In this document: positions 1 to 8,544 of the stretch, piece by piece
Layout: each line of letters opens with the position of its first letter
How positions within the stretch are numbered: position 1 is the first letter of the stretch
Assembly (NCBI GenBank): GCA_963795715.1
Contig: CAWCIY010000002.1
Span: 806,001 to 870,000, forward strand
Length of the DNA stretch: 64,000 nucleotides
Direction: 5' to 3'
Source of the DNA: JAFEDN01 sp963795715
Lineage (GTDB): Bacteria > Pseudomonadota > Gammaproteobacteria > Coxiellales > Coxiellaceae
Made by a program: the position numbers and the translations under genes
The notes under the pieces: generated by a model
What the model saw: the letters and a program-made list of their open reading frames with translations, nothing else
Database searches by the model: none
What the model was told of the DNA's origin: nothing

Positions 1-93
1 AAGGGATATATTAACAGAGAGCAATTACAAAATTTAACTAATCGCCTTCCTGATAGTGATTATGCGGATTATTTAAAGAAAATCTCTGTATAG
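1..93 (+). CDS. rfbA: Glucose-1-phosphate thymidylyltransferase, C-terminal end (partial)
   Basis: The window opens inside an open frame that ends at a TAG at 91-93 and encodes about 30 residues beginning KGYINREQLQNL and ending YADYLKKISV. This matches the conserved C-terminal tail of RmlA/RfbA (the [KN]G[FYW]I..EQL..L......Y..YL pattern). RmlA makes dTDP-glucose from dTTP and glucose-1-phosphate in the cytoplasm, the first step to dTDP-rhamnose. It runs convergently towards the permease gene. Only the tail is visible, so the assignment rests on this short match. Confidence 0.65.
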   Translation, partial: KGYINREQLQNLTNRLPDSDYADYLKKISV

Positions 94-253
94 AATAAAT
101 TTCAATTATCCCAAACACCGAGAATATTTCCCGCCTATGCCAAGGGTGCCGCGGATGGATCGCATTAGCATTTAGCCAGGAATAATTTTTTGTTGCGGAA
201 AAGCCACTTGTTTTTCTTTTCTTTTTAAGTACTGATAGACGACAAAGGGTGGA

Positions 254-1603
254 CTACTCCAGAATCACCAAGCCAGCCACCAATAGGCTCTCATAGAAGA
301 AAACCCCACCCGTTTGAATATTGCTAGGAGGTACGAAACCAATAATCAAGGTCACTATAGAGCCAATCATACCTGCCGAACACACGATTCCCAGCCCTAA
401 AAGACCGCCAGGTATTTGAAAACCCTTAACAGCCATCTGGTTTTTAATTCGCAGGCGAAATGCGCAAGCAAACATCAGTACATACATAAACATGTAAAGT
501 TGTGCTGACAAAGCAGTTAAAAACCAATAAGAAGCATTTACTGTGGGTAAAAGTAAAAAGATCATTGTGACAGCCGTGACAATCAATGCTTGATATATTA
601 AGAGAATTTTTGGGGCGCCATAACGATTCTCACGACCAAAATGTTGTGGTAAATAAGCTTCTTTAGCAGCCAACATCAAACCACGGGTCGGGGCAATGAT
701 CCAATTGCTAACACTACCCATGCCACCGATAACCAAGGCTAAAGCAACCCAAGGCAAAATCCAAGTCATTTGGTGGGCGGCAAAAAACACCTGAAAGGCT
801 TCCATAATTCCTGCCACTAAACTTATTTGCTTTTGCGGTAAAACGACAGCAATTGCCAAAGATCCGCACACTAAAGTAAACACAATAATTAAAGTAGCCA
901 ACAACATGGCTCTAGGATAGGATTTTTGCGGATTCTTTACATCACCGGCATGGACTGTGGCAATTTCCATACCACAAAAAGATAACACAATTCCGGTTAG
1001 AGCCACCCACATTTGAGAATCATTTAAATTGGGCAGTAGCTCTTTTTGGCTAAAATGAATTTGTAAAGGTTGGTCACTGAATACCCATTCAGCACCCAAA
1101 CCAATAATTAAAGCCATGGGCAGCAATAAACCGGTTAAAGCGCAAAAATTGCTAAACCTCGAAGAACTTTTAATGCCAAATAGATTAATTAAAGTCGCTC
1201 CCCAAAAGGCTACCAAGATTACCGTAATTAAAAAGATTTTATTGTTGGCTAATTCAGGAGAAATTAAAAAACCAATGGTGCCAGCAACAAAAGACAAGAT
1301 GGTCGGATACCAGATTACATTCTCAATCCACTGCATCCAAATCGCAAAAACCCCGCATTGCGGGCCAAAAGCATTTTTCACCCAAGCATAAATACCACCC
1401 GATCCAGGATTGCTGGAAGAGAGTTCCGCAGAAACTAAAGCGCTAGGAAGAAGAAAGAAAATGGCGCTTAGGACGAAAAAGAAAATAAGTGAACTGCCAA
1501 ACAAAGCAGTCGCAGGGAGATTACGTACGCTGTCTACTGAGACCGCGGTGATCATCGCTAGACTAAAAACACCTAAAGCACGAGTTGATTTTTTGTCAAT
1601 CAT
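254..1603 (-). CDS. APC-superfamily amino-acid permease (GadC-like), C-terminus probably frameshifted
   Basis: A 449-residue inner-membrane protein with about 12 hydrophobic segments. The N-terminal stretch (ALGVFSLAMITAVSVDSVRNLP, then SSNPGSGGIYAWVKNAFG) is typical of the glutamate/GABA antiporter group of the APC superfamily; substrate cannot be read from sequence. The start codon overlaps the SDR stop by 4 bp (ATGA), so the two are co-translated. The frame ends abruptly at VILE, but the next frame continues PPFVVYQYLKRKEKQ and stops at 172-174, which looks like the normal hydrophobic/basic tail of this family. A single extra base near 254-260 explains this. The transporter core is intact. 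Confidence 0.85.
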   Translation of the reverse strand: MIDKKSTRALGVFSLAMITAVSVDSVRNLPATALFGSSLIFFFVLSAIFFLLPSALVSAELSSSNPGSGGIYAWVKNAFGPQCGVFAIWMQWIENVIWYPTILSFVAGTIGFLISPELANNKIFLITVILVAFWGATLINLFGIKSSSRFSNFCALTGLLLPMALIIGLGAEWVFSDQPLQIHFSQKELLPNLNDSQMWVALTGIVLSFCGMEIATVHAGDVKNPQKSYPRAMLLATLIIVFTLVCGSLAIAVVLPQKQISLVAGIMEAFQVFFAAHQMTWILPWVALALVIGGMGSVSNWIIAPTRGLMLAAKEAYLPQHFGRENRYGAPKILLIYQALIVTAVTMIFLLLPTVNASYWFLTALSAQLYMFMYVLMFACAFRLRIKNQMAVKGFQIPGGLLGLGIVCSAGMIGSIVTLIIGFVPPSNIQTGGVFFYESLLVAGLVILE

Positions 1604-2358
1604 TTTGAGCCCATCCTCATTGCCCCATCTAAACGGATAACACTCCCATTTAGGTAAGGGTTTTCAATTATTTGTTGCGCGATTTTAGCATATTCTATTG
1701 GGTTTCCCAACCTCTTTGGAAAAGGGACTGCTGCAACTAGACTTTGTGTCACTTCAGATGGCATCCCATCCACCATAGGGGTAGCGATAACTCCGGGAGC
1801 GATGGCCATAACCCGAATTCCAAATTGACTGAATTCTCTGGCCGCAGGCAATGTCATCCCGATGACCCCTGCTTTGGAAGCGCTGTAGGCGGCTTGGCCC
1901 ATTTGTCCCTCGTAAGCGGCAATAGAAGCGGTATTAATAATGACCCCCCGCTCCCCGTCGGAATTCACCACTGCCTGCTGAATCATTTTTGCAGCCACCA
2001 AGCGCATCACGTTAAAAGTACCGACGAGATTAATTTGGATTACTTTTTGAAAATCTTCCAGCGGCATGGGCCCATTTTTGCCGACAATGCGGGCTGCTGT
2101 AGCTATCCCTGCGCAATGGATACATGCATGGATGGCTCCGAATTGGGAACAAACCTGTTCCAGCGCAGTTTGGACAGAGTCGCCATCGGTGACATCCGCC
2201 TGTACTGCCAAACCCGAAATTTCTCGCGCCAGTTTTTCAGCCGGGTCACGGTCAAGAATGGCTACCCGCATGCCCTGATTGGCTAACCATCGGGCAGTCG
2301 CCGCACCTATCCCTGAAGCGCCTCCAGTAATCAAAACAATCTTTTCTTTAAGGTCCAT
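1600..2358 (-). CDS. Short-chain dehydrogenase (3-hydroxyacyl-CoA dehydrogenase type II-like)
   Basis: A classical SDR of about 252 residues. It has the N-terminal cofactor motif TGGASGIG, the NAG-like CAGIA segment, an active-site serine in NTASIAA and YSASKAG carrying the catalytic Tyr and Lys. The layout, with the long insert after CAGIATA and the ending PFPKRLGNPIEYA, resembles human HSD17B10/type II 3-hydroxyacyl-CoA dehydrogenases, which oxidise short-chain 3-hydroxyacyl-CoA with NAD. I place the start at the ATG at 2358, with GGAG 6 nt upstream, rather than at the TTG further out. It overlaps the permease start by 4 bp. The exact substrate is inferred. Confidence 0.85.
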   Translation of the reverse strand: MDLKEKIVLITGGASGIGAATARWLANQGMRVAILDRDPAEKLAREISGLAVQADVTDGDSVQTALEQVCSQFGAIHACIHCAGIATAARIVGKNGPMPLEDFQKVIQINLVGTFNVMRLVAAKMIQQAVVNSDGERGVIINTASIAAYEGQMGQAAYSASKAGVIGMTLPAAREFSQFGIRVMAIAPGVIATPMVDGMPSEVTQSLVAAVPFPKRLGNPIEYAKIAQQIIENPYLNGSVIRLDGAMRMGSK

Positions 2359-2401
2359 ATTTGACTCCAAGTTTTAAAGCGGCGATCCTGGTAATAGCCT
2401 G

Positions 2402-2432
2402 TGTCAATTTGACACTAAAACAGTCAAATTGA
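2402..2432. promoter_or_regulatory. Perfect 11-bp inverted repeat, candidate operator
   Basis: GTCAATTTGAC (2402-2412) and GTCAAATTGAC (2422-2432) are exact reverse complements separated by 9 bp; each arm is itself nearly palindromic. The site lies 44 bp upstream of the SDR start in the divergent gap, where a dimeric repressor of the SDR-permease unit could bind. It is not followed by a T-run, so it does not look like a terminator. Confidence 0.45.
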
Positions 2433-2578
2433 CAAGGCTGGAACGGTTTTTTGCGGTTTTATTTAATTGGACCAAATGAATGGTTGCGCTTGTTATTGAC
2501 ATTTCTTTTACGGTATATTGTTTATTAAACTAATTTGTTGTTCAATAGGAATATTATTTTATACAAGGAGATCAAATA

Positions 2579-2794
2579 ATGCCCAAAATGACCATAAGAC
2601 TTTCCCTCGATGTTTCACCTGAGTTTTACAAGATTCTTACTAAAATATCGGAAGAATCACACATTTCACAAGGTGATGTCTTAAAAAAATCAGTATTTTT
2701 AATGAATGTAGCATTAAATGAAACCAAAAAAGGTCACCACGTTGGTATTATCGGGAATGATGACAAACTGATAACTAAAATAACAGGAATATAG
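2579..2794 (+). CDS. Small ribbon-helix-helix-like protein
   Basis: A 71-residue protein beginning MPKMTIRLSLDVSPEFYKIL followed by a helix-rich stretch (KISEESHISQGDVLKKSVFLMNVAL). A short beta strand with alternating polar residues, then two helices, fits the ribbon-helix-helix (Arc/CopG) fold of small DNA-binding proteins and antitoxins. A strong ribosome-binding site (AAGGAG) lies 7-8 nt before the ATG. It is followed after 10 bp by a small membrane protein, probably co-transcribed. No toxin-like partner is recognisable. The fold call is by pattern only. Confidence 0.6.
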   Translation: MPKMTIRLSLDVSPEFYKILTKISEESHISQGDVLKKSVFLMNVALNETKKGHHVGIIGNDDKLITKITGI

Positions 2795-2804
2795 AGTCTG
2801 CTGA

Positions 2805-3080
2805 ATGAATATTGATGATTTAATAATGAGTGCTGATGTTGATGTATCAATAAAATCAGCTAAACTTGAACACCCGAAAGATGCTTGCGCTAGACGTTTT
2901 AAAGATATTACATTATTTACATTGGCAATAATCTTGATTTTTATTGCTTTTATTTTTTGTGGATATACTGTTGTAAGTAGTCATTTCAGCAGTGATTTTC
3001 AAAAGTGGTCTTTGACAGTTGATGGAAGTATTATTGTTGGTTTTTTAAGCTTTTTAACTGGAAGGAACATCTCATTTTAG
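2805..3080 (+). CDS. Small two-span membrane protein
   Basis: A 91-residue unrecognised protein. After a polar N-terminus (about 40 residues) it has a hydrophobic helix (LFTLAIILIFIAFIFCGYTVV), a short polar loop and a second weaker helix (SIIVGFLSFLTGR). It starts 10 bp after the ribbon-helix-helix gene with only a weak ribosome-binding site, which suggests translational coupling. No known family is evident. Confidence 0.55.
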   Translation: MNIDDLIMSADVDVSIKSAKLEHPKDACARRFKDITLFTLAIILIFIAFIFCGYTVVSSHFSSDFQKWSLTVDGSIIVGFLSFLTGRNISF

Positions 3081-3134
3081 GGCCTGTTAATATTACGCAA
3101 CTGATTACTACTTTTAATATCTGATGCTTAGGCA

Positions 3135-3308
3135 ATGGGAAAATTTGCTTTTTTTTCTTCCGAAATTCTTGTTTTCGACATAGTGGACTCAAAGTTTTTT
3201 TACCAAAAAATTCTAATAACCGTAGCTTCGGGCGGACAGAGAATTGCTGTAAAAAAAATGTTAGAGGCTAATAAGATTGAGTATCTATTCGTGAGTCAAC
3301 AGTGTTAG
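3135..3308 (+). CDS. Possible 57-aa hypothetical protein
   Basis: An ATG at 3135 opens a 57-codon frame ending at TAG 3306-3308, with the composition of real protein (for example ILITVASGGQRIAVKKMLEA). Upstream there is only a weak ribosome-binding site. The last codons run into the left end of the inverted-repeat element, so the frame may be a gene truncated by that insertion. No family recognised. Confidence 0.25.
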   Translation: MGKFAFFSSEILVFDIVDSKFFYQKILITVASGGQRIAVKKMLEANKIEYLFVSQQC

Positions 3309-3485
3309 GCTTGCAAATTTGTCATTTTTGGCATGAAATTTTTATGAAAAATTTGTAAACTCGGGATAGTTGGAAAGAAGAAGAAAGCTTCGAGTTCTTC
3401 GGCCGCTTTTTCACATGATTTTTTGGTTTCATCAGAATAGAGATGTTGAACTGTAAGTATTTCCAATTTGCAAGCCCCGACACCA
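3302..3485. mobile_element. MITE-like element with imperfect terminal inverted repeats
   Basis: The left end GTGTTAGGCTTGCAAATT (from 3302) matches the reverse complement of the right end (AATTTGCAAGCCCCGACAC, ending 3485) over about 19 bp with a few mismatches; the inner 11 bp GGCTTGCAAAT is exact. The 184-bp interior has no transposase. The minus strand has a short open stretch (SDETKKSCEKAAEELEA) of unknown origin. CAAC occurs at both outer edges, a possible target duplication, though offset by one base on the left. Confidence 0.4.
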
Positions 3486-3494
3486 ACGATTTTA

Positions 3495-4472
3495 CTAGAA
3501 TTTGTAATAATTTTTATACCAATCTACCAATTTTGTAATTCCAGTTACTAAATCCGTAGTTGGCTTGAAGGAAAAATCCCTTATTAAATCGTCGACATCT
3601 GCATAGGTTTGTATCACATCGCCCGGCTGCATCGGCAAAAGGTTTTTGTGAGCCGTTTTACCCAGTGCTTGTTCCAAAGTGGCAATAAAATCTAATAGGG
3701 AAACCGGTTGATTATTACCGATGTTATATAAACGATAGGCTGGAACACCAGGCGCTTTGCTAATAGGCGCCTGATCTAACACTTTAAGAACCCCAGCAAC
3801 AATATCGTCAATATAAGTAAAATCCCGGCTCATATTACCCTGATTGTAAACATCGATTGGTTTTCCCTGTAAAATGGCTTTGGCAAATTTCATAGGCGCC
3901 ATATCGGGACGTCCCCACGGCCCGTACACCGTAAAAAATCTTAAACCTGTGGTGGGAATTTGGTACAAATGAGAATAGGTATATGCCATTAATTCACTTG
4001 CTTTTTTAGTCGCAGCATAAAGCGAAATTGGGTTATCTACTTTATCTTCCACCGAAAATGGTATTTTAGTGTTCAAGCCATAGACTGAACTTGAAGATGC
4101 GTAAACCAAATGCTTTACTGGATAATGACGACAGGTTTCTAAAATATTTAAAGTACCGGTTACATTGCTGTCAATATAAACATGCGGATTTTCTAGAGAA
4201 TAGCGAACACCCGCCTGAGCCGCCAGATGCACTACTTGAGTAATTTTTCCTGAAGCGAAAATGTCTGCAAGTGCAGTGCGATCAACCAAATCCAGTAAAA
4301 TAAACTGAAAGCGTTTTTGTGCTTGCAATTGGGACAAACGATCGCGCTTTAACTGCACTTCATAATAATCATTCAGATTATCCATTCCGATAACATGTTC
4401 ACCTCTTTGCAGCAGTGCAAGCGCCACATAGTATCCAATAAAACCGGCAGCACCAGTAACTAAGACGGTCAT
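3495..4472 (-). CDS. capI: UDP-glucuronate 4-epimerase (NAD-dependent epimerase)
   Basis: A 325-residue extended SDR with the N-terminal GAAGFIG (residues 7-13), MDNLNDYY, an SSSVYG segment and the catalytic YAATK. GMDNLNDYYEVQLKRDRL plus FTVYGPWGRPDMAP are hallmarks of the CapI/LspL group, which interconverts UDP-glucuronate and UDP-galacturonate in the cytosol. It lies 13 bp downstream of ugd, which makes its substrate. It is the last gene of a minus-strand unit wbpE-wzm-wzt-ugd-capI. Sister activities such as UDP-glucose 4-epimerase are less likely given the motif. Confidence 0.88.
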   Translation of the reverse strand: MTVLVTGAAGFIGYYVALALLQRGEHVIGMDNLNDYYEVQLKRDRLSQLQAQKRFQFILLDLVDRTALADIFASGKITQVVHLAAQAGVRYSLENPHVYIDSNVTGTLNILETCRHYPVKHLVYASSSSVYGLNTKIPFSVEDKVDNPISLYAATKKASELMAYTYSHLYQIPTTGLRFFTVYGPWGRPDMAPMKFAKAILQGKPIDVYNQGNMSRDFTYIDDIVAGVLKVLDQAPISKAPGVPAYRLYNIGNNQPVSLLDFIATLEQALGKTAHKNLLPMQPGDVIQTYADVDDLIRDFSFKPTTDLVTGITKLVDWYKNYYKF

Positions 4473-4485
4473 TTTAAAGCCATTA

Positions 4486-5856
4486 TCATTTGTTAACTTC
4501 CGCCAACAAAAGTTCAGGGTTGTGCATACTTTTCTCGCCTCTACCTATACCAAAATAGATAAAACCTTTTTCACGCATATGAATCGGGTCATACAAATTG
4601 CGGCCATCAAAAATAACGGGGTGCTTCAACTCAGATTTAATCAGCATAAAGTCTGGAGCACGAAAAGCCGGCCATTCAGTACAAATAATTAATGCATCAG
4701 CGCCAGTTAATGCAGCCTCTTTTGAAGGACATAAAATAAAATCAGCACGGGGGCCATAGATTTTACGCATATTATCCATTGCCTGGACATCGAAAGCTTG
4801 CACTTTCGCCCCAGCTGCCCATAAGTTTTCCAATAATATGCGACTGGACGCTTCACGCACATCATCTGTGTTCGGCTTAAAAGCAAGCCCCCATAACGCA
4901 AAAACTTTACCGGAAAGATTGCCTTGAAAATAATGTTGTATTTTATTAAATAATAATTTTTTCTGACGTTGATTTACAGCTTCTACGGCTAAAAGGAGTG
5001 TCGTAGGGTAATGGGCTGCTTCGGCAGTTCTAATCAAAGCATGTACGTCTTTAGGAAAACAAGAACCTCCAAAACCACAACCCGGGTAAATAAAATCATA
5101 ACCAATTCTTGGATCTGACCCGATGCCAATCCGTACCTTTTCAATATCCGCACCCAATCGTTCTGCTAAATTGGCCATTTCATTGATAAAGCTAATTTTA
5201 GTTGCCAACATCGCATTGGCGGCATATTTGGTTAATTCCGCAGATCGTACATCCATGACGATAATTCGATCATGGTTACGATTAAAGGGTGCATAAATCT
5301 CTCGCAAGCGCATCTCAACCTCATGGTTGTTAGTGCCGATAATAATGCGGTCAGGCTTCATGAAGTCCTCCACAGCAGAACCTTCTTTTAAAAATTCTGG
5401 ATTGGAGGCCACTGAAAAGTGTAACAAGAGTTGACGATGCGCCAGTTCTTCTGCAATCACCGCATTCACGTGGTCAGCAGTACCTACCGGAACAGTAGAT
5501 TTATTCACAATAATTTTAGGTGTTTGCATGATCGAACCAATGGTTCTGGCTACTGCCAAAACATGTTGTAGATCTGCTGAACCATCTTCTTGTGGGGGTG
5601 TACCTACAGCGATGAATTGGATATTGGCATAAGCTACAGCCGCTCTAGCGTCAGTAGTAAATTGAATTCGCTTTTCCTTTAAATTTTTTTGCAAAACTTC
5701 TTCTAGACCGGGTTCAAAAATAGGCAAAAAACCTTGTTGCAATTGTTGGATTTTATATAAATCAATGTCCATGCAAAGCACGTCATAACCCATTTCTGCT
5801 AAACAGGCGCCGGTCACTAACCCGACATAGCCTACCCCGTACACTGTTATTTTCAT
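4486..5856 (-). CDS. ugd: UDP-glucose 6-dehydrogenase (first copy)
   Basis: A 456-residue enzyme that oxidises UDP-glucose to UDP-glucuronate with two NAD. It shows GVGYVG at the N-terminus, the STVPVGTAD loop, SNPEFLKEGSA, and the catalytic cysteine in GGSCFPKD (about residue 260). The C-terminal UDP-binding domain has KPNTDDVREASS. Its ATG overlaps the wzt stop by 4 bp (ATGA). A close paralogue lies at 31988-33394 on the other strand. The downstream capI gene consumes the product. Confidence 0.95.
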   Translation of the reverse strand: MKITVYGVGYVGLVTGACLAEMGYDVLCMDIDLYKIQQLQQGFLPIFEPGLEEVLQKNLKEKRIQFTTDARAAVAYANIQFIAVGTPPQEDGSADLQHVLAVARTIGSIMQTPKIIVNKSTVPVGTADHVNAVIAEELAHRQLLLHFSVASNPEFLKEGSAVEDFMKPDRIIIGTNNHEVEMRLREIYAPFNRNHDRIIVMDVRSAELTKYAANAMLATKISFINEMANLAERLGADIEKVRIGIGSDPRIGYDFIYPGCGFGGSCFPKDVHALIRTAEAAHYPTTLLLAVEAVNQRQKKLLFNKIQHYFQGNLSGKVFALWGLAFKPNTDDVREASSRILLENLWAAGAKVQAFDVQAMDNMRKIYGPRADFILCPSKEAALTGADALIICTEWPAFRAPDFMLIKSELKHPVIFDGRNLYDPIHMREKGFIYFGIGRGEKSMHNPELLLAEVNK

Positions 5857-6611
5857 ATTAAACAGATCTCTTTATATTCATTCAATACTCCCCGGACATC
5901 ATTCTGCCCGAATTTTACGATCGAACCTTGATCTAACCACAAAATTTTATTACAAAACTTAAGGATGATTTCATCAGAGTGTGAGGCTAAAACCAAAATA
6001 TTGGAGGATTCAATCAAATTAGTGAGCCGCAATTTCGCTTTATCAATAAACTGAGCGTCACCCACACCCACTACTTCATCCAAAATTAAAATATCCGGGG
6101 TAATTGCAGTCGCTAAGCCAAAACTCAAACGTACACTCATTCCAGAGGAATAAGTTTTAATGGGCATGGAGAGAAAATGTCCCAATTCAGTAAATTCTTC
6201 TACGTCTTTAACAATACTCGGTATTTTTTTCTTATCGATACCATGTAATAAGCATCTAAACTTAATATTTTCATAACCTGTGGCTAACGGATGCATCCCA
6301 ACACTGATCCCCAATAAAGGTGAAACATGACCTTGAACATCAATTTTACCCCGCGTAGGTTGGTAAATTCCGGAGAGAATTTTTAACAAGCTGGTTTTCC
6401 CAGCGCCATTTCGCCCAATTAATCCCAGGCGATCACCACTTTTTAAGCTAAAATTTATTTTTTTTAAAGCGTCGATATAGGAAATCTTTTCATATTCAGA
6501 CCCTGAAGAGACTCCGGCTAATTTTTTTAAAATGCTTTGTTTCAAGGAACGAGTATATGCCCCTAAAAGCGGATATCTCAAAGATACATCAGTTACAGTA
6601 ATAGAAGACAT
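5853..6611 (-). CDS. wzt: ABC transporter ATP-binding protein for polysaccharide export (Wzt-like)
   Basis: A roughly 252-residue ATPase. It has Walker A GRNGAGKTS, the signature YSSGMSVRLSFG and Walker B ILILDEVVGVGD. The spacing and the GVSSGSEYEKISYIDALKKI region match the ABC-2 polysaccharide and teichoic-acid exporters (KpsT/Wzt/TagH). It lacks the long C-terminal carbohydrate-binding domain of O9a-type Wzt, so chain-end recognition is not built in. I choose the ATG at 6611, 2 nt after the permease stop, over the upstream TTG at 6623. It energises export of an undecaprenol-linked glycan with its partner Wzm. Confidence 0.9.
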   Translation of the reverse strand: MSSITVTDVSLRYPLLGAYTRSLKQSILKKLAGVSSGSEYEKISYIDALKKINFSLKSGDRLGLIGRNGAGKTSLLKILSGIYQPTRGKIDVQGHVSPLLGISVGMHPLATGYENIKFRCLLHGIDKKKIPSIVKDVEEFTELGHFLSMPIKTYSSGMSVRLSFGLATAITPDILILDEVVGVGDAQFIDKAKLRLTNLIESSNILVLASHSDEIILKFCNKILWLDQGSIVKFGQNDVRGVLNEYKEICLI

Positions 6612-6613
6612 GC

Positions 6614-7402
6614 TTAAATCCAAAAAGGTATTTTTTTACTATTAAACGCATATACCCAAAAAGCAATTATCCAGATAACAATTGCCATAATCAGAGTAAC
6701 ACAAACTGAACTAAAATGAGGCAATTGACCCAATAATGGGGAACGAATTAAATCCAATAAATAATGCACTGGGTTATATAACACTATCATAGAATCCTCA
6801 CCAACCAATTTCGATTGCCAAGTAATCGGAGATACAAAAAAAACAATAGTCATCATGGAATTGATAATCGGTGGTAAATCCCGGAAGCGAGTGCCTAATA
6901 AAGAAATAATAACGCTTAACGCCGCCAATAACAGGGTTACTAACAAGAACCCTGGAATCGCCATCAAAACAATCCAGCTGATTTTGAAAGGAAAAATTAA
7001 AATAACCAGTAGATATACCACAGAATTATGAAGAAAAACTAAAAAATTCCGCCAAATCATTCGCATAATGAAAAGGAAATAAGGCATTTGCATACCATCA
7101 ATAAATTCTTTGGAAGTGGTAAAAGTCTCCGTGCTTTCAGTAATTACTGAAGAAATATAATTCCATATCAGCAGCCCGCAAGTTAAAAAAGGAATATATT
7201 GGTCGATTTTCTGATTTAATAATCGGCTGTAAACCAAACTTAAAGTGGCAATAAAAACGACCATTGTCAAAGTGATCCATAAAGGACCCAGGGTAGAACC
7301 CCGGTACCGCAGGCGGATGTCGCTGCTGGCCATATAAATCCACAGCCTATGTGCGCCTAAAGCATTTGTGAAATCTTTAAAAGCGCTTTTACAGACTGAC
7401 AT
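6614..7402 (-). CDS. wzm: ABC-2 polysaccharide export permease (Wzm-like)
   Basis: A 262-residue membrane protein with six predicted spans. It shows the family's amphipathic start and RYRGSTLGPLWITLTMVVF, the usual RxRxxxLGxLW signature of Wzm/KpsM/TagG permeases. It lies immediately upstream of the ATPase gene and downstream of wbpE (9-bp gap), one transcription unit. With Wzt it moves finished polysaccharide across the inner membrane. This implies an ABC-dependent rather than Wzy-dependent route; I saw no Wzx/Wzy pair in the window. Confidence 0.9.
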   Translation of the reverse strand: MSVCKSAFKDFTNALGAHRLWIYMASSDIRLRYRGSTLGPLWITLTMVVFIATLSLVYSRLLNQKIDQYIPFLTCGLLIWNYISSVITESTETFTTSKEFIDGMQMPYFLFIMRMIWRNFLVFLHNSVVYLLVILIFPFKISWIVLMAIPGFLLVTLLLAALSVIISLLGTRFRDLPPIINSMMTIVFFVSPITWQSKLVGEDSMIVLYNPVHYLLDLIRSPLLGQLPHFSSVCVTLIMAIVIWIIAFWVYAFNSKKIPFWI

Positions 7403-7411
7403 AACGCCTCC

Positions 7412-8518
7412 TTATACTTCGACAGTTTCTAAAACAGACTCTGCAACTATCTGGCAGATTTTCTCTATTTCAGACGGCGATAGATATGGATGCATTGGCA
7501 AACTGACTACTTCATTCGCCGCCTTTTCAGTATGCGGCAACTTCACTTGAGCATAATCTTCATTTTCTATTAGCGGTTGCTTAGTAAGGGGGATAGGGTA
7601 ATGGACAGCCGTCGGAACGCCCAATTTTTGCAGTTTTTTACAAAATTCATCGCGTTTTTCAACTCGAATGGTATATTGAGCAAATACACAGGTGTTGTGA
7701 GGAACTACTTTGGTCACTCCTACGTACTTCTGCAACAATTGGTTATAATAATTTCCTATTTCTTGCCTTTTTATAACTTCTTCACCAAAAATCGTCAATT
7801 TCTCTAGCAAGATTGCGGCTTGCAGAGTATCAAAACGGCCATTGATACCTAATGAAGTATGGACGTAACGATCGGTTTGGCCATGAACTCGAATTTCTTT
7901 CAAATATTTAGCGAGATGATCATCATTGGTAAAAACGGCCCCACCGTCGCCATAACAACCCAATGGCTTGGATGGGAAGAAGCTGGTGCAGCCTAATTCT
8001 GAAAGTCCACAAGATTGTCTCCCTTTATAAGTAGCGCCAAAACTCTGGGCAGCATCTTCTATCACCGCTAAACCATGCTTTGCAGCAATGGCGTTAATCA
8101 CATCCATATCCGCAGTTTGACCATATAGGCTTACCGGCATAATAGCCCGGGTGCGGGAGGTAATTGCAGCTTCAATTTGAGAATGATCCATTAAAAACGT
8201 GTTGGGGTCGATATCCACAAAAATAGGTTTCACCCCCAATAACAACATGGTCTCTACCGTAGCAAAAAAAGTGAACGCGGTAGTGATCACTTCATCGCCT
8301 GGTTTAAGCTGCAAAGCCATCATAGACATTAGCAAAGCATCGGTACCATTGGAAACAGTGATGCAATGTTTCACGCCAACCCAGTGAGCTAATTTTTCCT
8401 CTAATTCAAAAACTTCTGGCCCTAAAATAAACTGGGTATGTTGTAAAACTTTTTTAATCCTTTGATCAATTTTTTGCTCCAATGCCTGATATTGTCTAGC
8501 TAAATCTATAAACCTCAT
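7412..8518 (-). CDS. wbpE: PLP aminotransferase, DegT family (WbpE-like, UDP-3-keto-GlcNAcA transaminase)
   Basis: About 368 residues beginning MRFIDLARQYQALEQKIDQRI. Hallmarks are NGTDALLMSMMAL, EDAAQSFGATYKG, the PLP lysine in SFFPSKPLGCYGDGGA and the ending VPTAVHYPIPLTKQP. Similarity along the length is closest to Pseudomonas WbpE, which makes UDP-2-acetamido-3-amino-2,3-dideoxyglucuronate. The open frame extends 26 codons further upstream, but that part is repeat DNA; GTGAGG upstream of the 8518 ATG supports this start. Other genes of that amino-sugar pathway (wbpA, wbpB, wbpD) are not seen here. A related sugar could be the true substrate. Confidence 0.85.
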   Translation of the reverse strand: MRFIDLARQYQALEQKIDQRIKKVLQHTQFILGPEVFELEEKLAHWVGVKHCITVSNGTDALLMSMMALQLKPGDEVITTAFTFFATVETMLLLGVKPIFVDIDPNTFLMDHSQIEAAITSRTRAIMPVSLYGQTADMDVINAIAAKHGLAVIEDAAQSFGATYKGRQSCGLSELGCTSFFPSKPLGCYGDGGAVFTNDDHLAKYLKEIRVHGQTDRYVHTSLGINGRFDTLQAAILLEKLTIFGEEVIKRQEIGNYYNQLLQKYVGVTKVVPHNTCVFAQYTIRVEKRDEFCKKLQKLGVPTAVHYPIPLTKQPLIENEDYAQVKLPHTEKAANEVVSLPMHPYLSPSEIEKICQIVAESVLETVEV

Positions 8519-8544
8519 TATATAAACCTCACAATATTTTCTCA

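Larger units (their letters stand above)
3081..3494. other. Gap with a 57-aa ORF and an inserted element remnant
   Basis: This 414-bp stretch separates the small membrane protein from the polysaccharide locus. It contains a 57-codon ORF and a 184-bp element with 19-bp imperfect terminal inverted repeats (both listed separately). I saw no other coding signal or convincing promoter. Confidence 0.5.

Noticed and set aside
1744..2286. 180-codon ORF antisense to the SDR gene
   Set aside because: The SDR has full family motifs; this frame is its shadow and is rich in Cys, His and Ser.
3312..3470. Minus-strand frame LEILTV...MTNLQA inside the 184-bp element
   Set aside because: There is no usual start codon with a ribosome-binding site, and it lies wholly within the element; not called as a gene.
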